A stretch of 64,000 nt of DNA from Elmis aenea (taxonomy: Eukaryota > Arthropoda > Insecta > Coleoptera > Elmidae), in the NCBI GenBank assembly GCA_947652605.1, contig OX393581.1, positions 7,692,640 to 7,756,639 of the forward strand. The letters are read 5' to 3'. The notes below the pieces were generated by a model that saw only the letters and a list, made by a program, of their open reading frames with translations, ran no database searches and had not been told where the DNA came from. Below, one piece after another: positions 57,597 to 64,000 of the stretch. Every line of letters begins with the position of its first letter. Within the stretch, counting starts at the first letter, position 1. Both the position numbers and the translations under genes were made by a program.

Positions 57597-57606
57597 AATA
57601 AATAAA
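57597..57606 (+). terminator. delilah polyadenylation signals
   Basis: Two overlapping AATAAA hexamers (57597-57602 and 57601-57606) lie about 200 bp after the stop codon, following an AT-rich 3' UTR. They are the first canonical signals downstream and give a short, plausible 3' UTR. Confidence 0.65.
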
Positions 57607-57684
57607 TATGTTAAGACGAATGCTGTGGTTAAAGTCTTGTGACAAGCTGCCTAAACGGAACCAGAAATTCGATATATGATCGTT

Positions 57685-57795
57685 AAAGTGCGACCGTCGA
57701 GCAGGCCCGGCGCGAGAGAGATGATTCCCAGATAGCGGGCTATGATTGTGCCACTGCAGGTTCGTTGTAACCCGCCCAGCCGGGTTCTGGATTCA
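57685..57795. other. GC-rich island 3' of delilah
   Basis: A stretch of about 110 bp is strikingly GC-rich against AT-rich flanks, with GAGCAGGCCCGGCGCGAGAG and CCCGCCCAGCCGGG. GGTTCGTTGTAACCC is a small dyad. It could be a structured RNA, a conserved enhancer or the edge of an unknown repeat. I cannot decide. Confidence 0.4.
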
Positions 57796-57799
57796 TTGA

Positions 57800-58300
57800 A
57801 TTAATTGCTTTCAGAAATGTGTCAAGTATTAATGACTAAAGTAGTCTTGTTTTTATGATAATCAGGTCCGAATCTTAATAAATTATTAATAAAAAACACT
57901 AAAAAAGTTCTCGTTCACGAAACCCAACTATTTTGTAACGTTAAAATGAGCATTACTTAAGGATCAAGCAAGGTAATTAATAAAGGCTTACGGTTGAAAT
58001 TATGAAAGTGAGTTGCGTAATTAAAATGGTTCGGTAATTTCAAAATTCTGAAGTGTCTACAAAAGTTTTAGTTCGCGATCGAAATTTAACATGGTAAGAA
58101 TAAAAAATGCAAATTAACACGTACTTAATTTCACTTTTAACAAACGTTCAGCAGAAATAAAAATCATAAATCTTCTAAACCCAATCTCGTAAAAACAACT
58201 AAATATTAAAAATCCAATGTAAAAGTACCTACTTCTTTATTGGCAGAAATTTAGAATAACTTGCAAATTATGAGAAAAAATATTTTGTAAAAAACTTTAA
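57800..58300. other. Unannotated AT-rich DNA
   Basis: No gene, terminal repeat or clear tandem structure is seen. Confidence 0.4.
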
Positions 58301-58309
58301 AAATATTTT

Positions 58310-59480
58310 TAACAAGTAAAATCTGGGTATTTTTTTATTACAACTTATATTTAAAGTTAAAAATATTTTTATGCTAGACATGATTTAAAGCATATTCGAC
58401 AAATAAATAACAAAATATGTTGATTTTTTTGTAAAAACTACATAAATATAAAGTTAGTTTATGTTTAGTCAAAAAAGCTAAAACTTTATCTTAAGAAGCG
58501 ACAAATTTGGAGAAATGTTGTGTATGGGCTACTATTTCAGATCAAGTAATCATATTTAAGTAATAATTTATGCAAATAAATAATCAATATCGAAGAAATT
58601 TAAATGAAATTGAAATTCATGGATTTTTTTGTCGTTATAAGAAGTCAAAGAAAGTGACAAGTGTAAGTAAATTGATTATGACTGCAATTCTTTTAACTCT
58701 AGTTGTGATTTTCAAGTGGTAATATAGGCAAATAGATAATAAAGTTCCAAGAAATTATGATGAAAATATAATTTCTGCCAAATTTGTTCGTCTTTATGAA
58801 AATGTAAACAAAAATTAAAATATCATCTTAATTAGTGGCCAATTTCGGTATTTTTTTGGGTATGCAATTACTTCAACTTTACTTATTTTAAAACAATAAG
58901 CCAATATAACAAAACATTGCAAGAAATTTGGATAAAAAACAACTCACGCAAAATTTGGTCGTCTTTATAACAAATGTAAACCAAAATTAAAATATTATCT
59001 TGATTAGTGACAAATTTGGGTAATTTTTTGGGTGTACAATTACTTTAACTTAAGTTATTTAAAAGCAACAAGCCAATAAAAAAATATTGCAAGAAATTTG
59101 GATGAACAACAACAAACGCAAAATATAGTCGTGTAAATTGCGAATCGAAAAAGAATGAAAAATTTAGATAAATTTTTTGAGTCTGCAATTATTTTATATC
59201 TATTAAGATTTTTAAGTAATGCTTATGCTAAATAAAAATAAATAATAAAACCAATACATATTTATGAACACGTAATTCATGCAAAACTGTTTATCTAAGC
59301 AAGTCAAAAAAATTAAAATATCTGGAGAAGTAAAAAATTTTGGTTCATTCATATATTTACCATTTTTTTAGCTCTAGTAATAATGTTCAGCAAATCACTA
59401 GCAAAGTTTAAACAACAATTAACGGGTTAGAAATTAATAAGGTTTTCATAATAAGCTATAAAAAACTTATAACAAGAAGC
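58310..59480. repeat. Degenerate tandem array, about 170-bp period
   Basis: A block of the form GACAAATTTGG-AATTTTTTGGGT, followed by TGCAATTACTT, recurs near 58321, 58498, 58652, 58835, 59007, 59157 and 59325, spacings 150-183. Between blocks GCAAGAAATTTGGAT, CAAAATTTGGTCGTCTTTAT and AAATTAAAATAT also recur. Copies are strongly diverged; the pair at 58800-59120 is the clearest. It appears to be an old satellite-like array, unrelated in sequence to the one at 6336-7621. Confidence 0.75.
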
Positions 59481-59575
59481 AAGCAATTTAAGCAAACTCT
59501 TGCTAGTGTAGCATTTTTTTATGGATAAATTTAGTGAACATTTATAAAACTTTGTATGCATCACTTACAACCTTA

Positions 59576-60109
59576 CAAGGGATAGTCACAATATATTTCG
59601 CTAGAATCTGATCAAGGCTGTGTTAATTGCATCAAGAACATCAAAACTAAATGTTTTGGAGAGTTATACGTGCCACTGGCCATTTCCTTCGGAAAAATAG
59701 GGGAAAAACTGAAAAGTTAAATATTAAGGGTAATTTTTGCGATCGCGTTGGCCATGAAACCGTCAGAGCTAACATTGAAATTCTTCTATTTACCGATTCA
59801 CGCATCCTTTGCGGACGTTTTTCTCCGGAACCGTTCAAGATTTTTTCAAAAACTTTGCACCATTTTACTTGCAAAGGATGCGCGCATTGGTTAATAGAAG
59901 AATTTCGATTTTGTCTGTGACGGTTTCAAAGCCAAAGAGATCGCAAAAATTACTTTTGATATTCAACTTTCCAGTTTTTGCCATATTTTTCCAAAGGAAA
60001 TGGCCAGTGACACGAATAACTATACAAAACATTTAGTTTTGATGTTCTTGATGCAATAAACACAGACTGAATCAAATTCTAGCGACAACGTATCCGTGAC
60101 CTTTCCTGG
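59576..60109. mobile_element. Foldback family B, two-armed copy
   Basis: It starts CAAGGGATAGTCACAATATA and ends with the inverted CCGTGACCTTTCCTGG. The arms share GTGCCACTGGCCATTTCCTT and TTGCGATCGCGTTGGCCATG with the copy at 37489. The centre is short (about 59812-59860). Frames on both strands are by-products of the inverted arms. Confidence 0.92.
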
Positions 60110-60179
60110 TGAGAAAGGGCCTTTTCCCTATATTTATTGCAAAAACAAAATGCAGAATTATATCCGCTCTAATTTTCAA

Positions 60180-60200
60180 ATATATACATATATATATATA
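60180..60200. repeat. Short TA microsatellite
   Basis: An ATATATACATATATATATAT tract lies between two family B copies. Confidence 0.8.
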
Positions 60201-60214
60201 GACAAAATATAAAT

Positions 60215-60689
60215 TATTCTATTTACCAATTCGCGCATCCTTTGCAAGTAAAATGGCGTCAAGTTTTTGAAAAAATCTTAAACGGTTTAGGAGAAAAACG
60301 CCAAAAACGGTTTTCCCTATGTTAAACGCCTATGCAAGTCGCATAGATTTAGTTATACAACTTCTCAAATCATAGCGCTTTTGCAGGGATTCCGTTTTTG
60401 ACGTTTATCTCCGGAACCTATTTTTTCAAAAACTTTGCACCATTTTACTTGCAAAGGATGCGCGAATTGGTAAATGAAAGAATTTTGATTTTATCTCTGA
60501 CGGTTTCATAACCAACGCGAACGCAAAAATTACCTTTATTATTCAACTTTTCAGTTTTTTTTCTATTTTTCCGAAGGAAATGGCCAGTGGCACGTATAAC
60601 TCTGAAAAAACATTTAGTTTTGATGTTCTTGATGCAATAAACACAGCCTTGATCAGATTCTAGCGACAAAATATCGTGACCTTCCCTGG
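60215..60689. mobile_element. Foldback family B, left arm truncated
   Basis: The centre includes CCTATGCAAGTCGCATAGAT and CGTTTTTGACGTTTATCTCC; the full right arm ends TATCGTGACCTTCCCTGG. The left arm is present only as GCGCATCCTTTGCAAGTAAA and neighbouring bases. It lies 106 bp from the previous copy, so the pair may be a local duplication or two insertions. Confidence 0.9.
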
Positions 60690-62568
60690 TTGCTTTTACT
60701 TGGACTTATCAAAAATGTGTTCGAAGTAGCAAAAAATATTAAAATTGTAAAAAGGCACTTAATTTAAAATGTGGTGAACATTTTGCAGAATCCGAAGCAC
60801 AGCTTTTGAAACTACGAATAATCGAAAATCAGGCCATAACAAAAACAGTACCGTTTCGAAAAAACAATTATACACAACTATTTAAAAAATATCAACACAA
60901 TAAAAAAGGTTGCACAAATTTATAATTTAACATTCTTTTCACCTTTAAAAATCCTTACAAAACTATGGCTCGTTTAGTCTCATTTCTCCTGCATTCCAAG
61001 TTGCCATAACAAAACTCAAAAATTTTGATCGCATTGTTAATTCCCAAGCTACAAATATAAATTACTCCGCAACACGGCGCCTTTTAAGTATTGTTTGACA
61101 TTTCAACGACGAAATCTGCATAAATATTAAATGATTTACTCAATCCAATGTTCCACTTTCGTTCCACTTTATTATTAACCTAACAAGGCATAACTCGCTT
61201 TGTTATCAATAAAATAACACCCCGTAGATAGAGGTAATTAATTTCGTTTGACTTAATGCCTGCAATAAAGCGCTTAACTATGCATACGCCGTGCATATCG
61301 TTAGGCGCGAAGTGGAATAAGTTGTGATATGAAAGAAACACAACCTGCAGATTTTGAATCTGATAACAATCGTTTTTAAAAGATTCGGCTACCTGCATTA
61401 AGTTAAAAAAAACTTTTGCTGTATCAACCGGGCGGCATCTTCAAGCCCGAACAATATATTGACAGGAGCTTACTCGGTTTTTTCGACATGACCAGTTAAC
61501 TCTTTAAAACATAGGCCATTGTTCCCATATAAAATATCAATATTCATCGACATTTTGGAGATATTAAAGCCCTAAACTTAATAATTATGCAAATTAACCG
61601 CACGTATATAGATCAATGTGTGACTTAAGAAATAACTTATGGTAAGTACCCCAATTTAAGAAGAGTTTGTAACGGTTTAAAAGTAAATGCCTTAACGAGA
61701 ATGGTCAAGATTGAACAACTTTGTAAGTTGTCTGTAAAGTAATTTGTATTTTGTTCAAGGAAATCGTTAAATGCTACTTAATATTTGAATAAAACTTGAT
61801 AGGTGAGTAATTATGTTGCAGGCAGAAAGGTTAAGAAGGACTGCCGATGAAATGGGCATTAAAACCGAAAATATAGATTTTAAAACGGTATCAAGCTAAA
61901 GTTACACATTTAAATTACACTCATTGACTATAAGTGTTACAAATTGGTTTTTAGTTCATTGTTAGATTGAAAACTTTGATATAAAATCCACGAAGACGTC
62001 GTAAACTATTTAAACTTAGAAAATTTCTTAATAAATGAAAAAGCCAAATGCTTATTTGCCAAAAATTTCTGCTTTATAATTGCAGAGTTGGTAAGGCTTA
62101 TTAAATTTAATAAACTATTTACGATACTGATTTTGTTGAGCTATTCATCATCCTTATTGTAGTGATTTAGCAACCTGCATATTTTAATAATTCCCAAGTC
62201 CTAAAAAATTCCTTGAGGAAGGCAAATTTAAGAATTTAAAGCCGTTGCGAATGAATATTTTGCAGGACTGTCAAAAGATTCTTTTTTTGTTGAATGGTAC
62301 AACATCATTGGAAAAATGCCGTCAAGAATATGTATGATGAAAATTAAATTTTGATTTAGTCTTACGTCTGTTTTCTTATAACTAAGTAAAATAATTTACA
62401 AGATCCTCCAATACTTTACTTTTTAATGATTGTAATTAGCTACTTTTTTGACGTATTCTCAAGTACAACAAAGCAAAACCAAAATTTTATTTCCTTCAAA
62501 CGAAATTTTAATTGTTAAATACTCAAATATTTGGAGACGTAAGGAATAAAACTTTGTTTCCTAAATAC
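60690..62568. other. Unannotated DNA
   Basis: No gene or transposon end is recognised over 1.9 kb. Less AT-rich DNA at about 61060-61330 could be regulatory. The 72-codon - strand frame at 61180-61398 has no domain. Confidence 0.4.
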
Positions 62569-63684
62569 CAGGGTAAGGCAAAATTTACTTTTTATTGAAA
62601 AAATTAATTTCATTGATTTACATTTAAAAAAATACGAATTTTTGATTTTTTTATAAGAAACTTGATTATTTTCCGTTTTTACAACTAATTTATTTATTTT
62701 TCACACTACATTATATCTTCTATACAGCGTCATTCAAAAAGTATGCAACAAATAAAAAAGTTTGTTTGAAATATTTTTTAGAAACTTTTCTTATTGATAA
62801 ACGTTGGTGCATGACTTAAAACATTTCATAAACACTAGATTTTAATTCGGATTTTAGCGATTTCAGAAATATTCACAAGAGTAAAGTGGCCATATTTTAA
62901 GATTTACAAAAAACTTCATGGGGAAAGATTGTTAAGAATTCAAAAATACTACCAAAGGTGAAATTTTACATAAAAATTTCAATTTTAATTTTTAAAGTAA
63001 TTTTAACATCCAAATAAGTTTTAGACCATGCAACGACTTTTCACAACAACAAATAAAAACTGTTCTATAAGTTGCAAACTTTTTGAATGTTGAAACTACT
63101 ATAAAAATCGAAAATAAAATTTTAATCTCAACTTTCGTATTAAATCATATTTTCGATATCTGAACAATTTTTTCCGATGAATTTTTTTATTAAGTCTTAA
63201 AATAAGGGCTCTTTACATTAACGAATATTTTTAAGTCGTTAAAATCTAGTGTCATATGAATTGTTTTCCATCTTAAAATTAGTTTTAGGTCATCCATCAA
63301 CTTCTATCAAGTATAAAATTTTCTGAGATATCAATAATAAAAAACTTTTCCAATTGTGGCAAACTTTTTGAATAACGCTGTAGATCTAATTAAAAACTAT
63401 TGTGAAAATTTACAATTATACAATGTAGATCTACCAGAATGCGTATCTGGGAAAAAAATTCCTGTAACAACTTTATTTCTCCCCGATCTATAAGAAGCCA
63501 ATAGGCAATTTTTCCGGCGTTTTACTAGCGGGTGGAAGTAAAACGTGCATTTAATTCATATGTGACGTGTGGCGTTGAATCGTAAAAACAAATAAAATTT
63601 GATTTAAATCATGATTTTAGTTTTTAAAAATAAACTGATTTAAATCGTGATTTAAATCAATTGATATAAATCAGGCCAGCCCTG
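62569..63684 (-). mobile_element. hAT-like element, GATTTAAATC family
   Basis: The right end, read inward, is CAGGGCTGGCCTGATTTATA, followed by CAATTGATTTAAATCACGATTT, almost identical to the left end of the element at 53456. CAGGGTAAGGCAAAATTTAC at 62569 is a plausible opposite end, resembling CAGGGTGGATAAAAATC there. The octamers directly outside (CTAAATAC, ATAAAACT) do not match, though ATAAAACT does occur 15 bp further out on the left at 62546. A MITE is nested inside. Confidence 0.6.
62723..63382. mobile_element. TIR MITE nested in hAT-like element
   Basis: TACAGCGTCATTCAAAAAGT is mirrored by ACTTTTTGAATAACGCTGTA-type sequence at the right (AACTTTTTGAATAACGCTGTA less one base variant). 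TA flanks fit a Tc1/mariner-type target. GTTGCAAACTTTTTGAATG near 63072 repeats the terminal motif internally, so it may be a composite or duplicated end. There is no coding region. Confidence 0.8.
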
Positions 63685-63692
63685 ATAAAACT

Positions 63693-64000
63693 AACCCGAA
63701 ATCAAAAAAATTCTACTATGTCCTTGGTTTCAGCTATTAAAAGTTGTATACATTTATTTTAAAATTTAGATTAATCACTTCTGTCTCGACAAACTTTACA
63801 TCAACAAATTCATCTTCCACATATTTCTACATAAGTAAAAATTACAAGAATTTTCCATACTGGTGATTTTTGTATTTCTACAAATGTGAAAATTTTCTTT
63901 AGTACTACATTGAATTCGGCAACAACTATCTGTATCAAATTTGTGTAATCAATAAACTGTTTTAATGTTTACTTAACATATACAGACCACACATAGATAT
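63693..64000. other. Unannotated AT-rich DNA
   Basis: Nothing recognisable before the window ends. Confidence 0.4.

Noticed and set aside
57685..57795. Signal-recognition-particle RNA or tRNA gene
   Set aside because: Only short word resemblances; no cloverleaf, no proper B box and no complete SRP fold could be traced.
59647..60036. Similar 75-89-codon frames on both strands at 59.6-60.0 kb and 37.6 kb
   Set aside because: They are translations of the inverted arms of foldback family B; similarity between them follows from the repeat, not from protein conservation.

Overview
The window is nuclear DNA of an insect, most likely a beetle. It is AT-rich (about two thirds AT by eye), has very low gene density, has no operons or bacterial signals, and is packed with decayed eukaryotic transposons. 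Several transposon families have ACAGGGTG-type ends, which are common in insect genomes. Assignment to Coleoptera is an inference from the style of the repeats and of the one clear gene.

The only confidently identified host gene is at 56.7-57.4 kb on the + strand. It is an intronless 231-codon basic helix-loop-helix transcription factor whose bHLH closely matches insect delilah (dei/taxi), a tendon-cell and wing-adhesion regulator in Drosophila. It has a 6-codon upstream ORF, a GC-richer upstream region and two overlapping AATAAA signals. The remaining ~63 kb is intergenic or intronic. One short collagen-like Gly-X-Y segment (about 35.1 kb, - strand) and one possible exon at 4.6-4.7 kb (- strand) hint at long-intron genes passing through, but neither is proven.

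Layout. 0-6.3 kb: mostly featureless, with a one-armed foldback remnant at 2.0-2.45 kb. 6.3-7.6 kb: seven-copy tandem array, 184-bp period. 8.4-11.6 kb: a hAT remnant and a long-TIR element with a dead DDE transposase C-terminus. 14.5-15.8 kb: a TA-flanked TIR element. 16.8-22.3 kb: a non-LTR RT pseudogene, a complete hAT remnant with an 8-bp target duplication and an insertion inside it, an RTE-like LINE tail and a MITE. 23.2-26.2 kb: LINE and MITE pieces and a 63-bp-arm perfect palindrome. 29.6-31.2 kb: a foldback element and a LINE tail. 33.0-35.2 kb: a hAT element carrying a BED zinc-finger fragment, split by a foldback MITE. 37.5-41.4 kb: foldback family B copies. 42.4-45.2 kb: a GATA-motif cluster and a nest of LINE, hAT and PIF/Harbinger MITE. 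46.4-47.5 kb: a LINE tail. 48.6-50.4 kb: a foldback with very long arms around a broken DUF4817-type transposase. 52.5-55.3 kb: a hAT pseudogene split by a second hAT-like element. 55.3-57.6 kb: the delilah locus. 58.3-60.7 kb: a degenerate tandem array and two more family B copies. 62.6-63.7 kb: another hAT-like element with a nested MITE.

There is no sign of genes working together as a system. The real interest is the stratigraphy of nested transposons, several with exact target duplications and two with reading frames that rejoin across the insertion, together with candidate regulatory DNA around a developmental bHLH gene.
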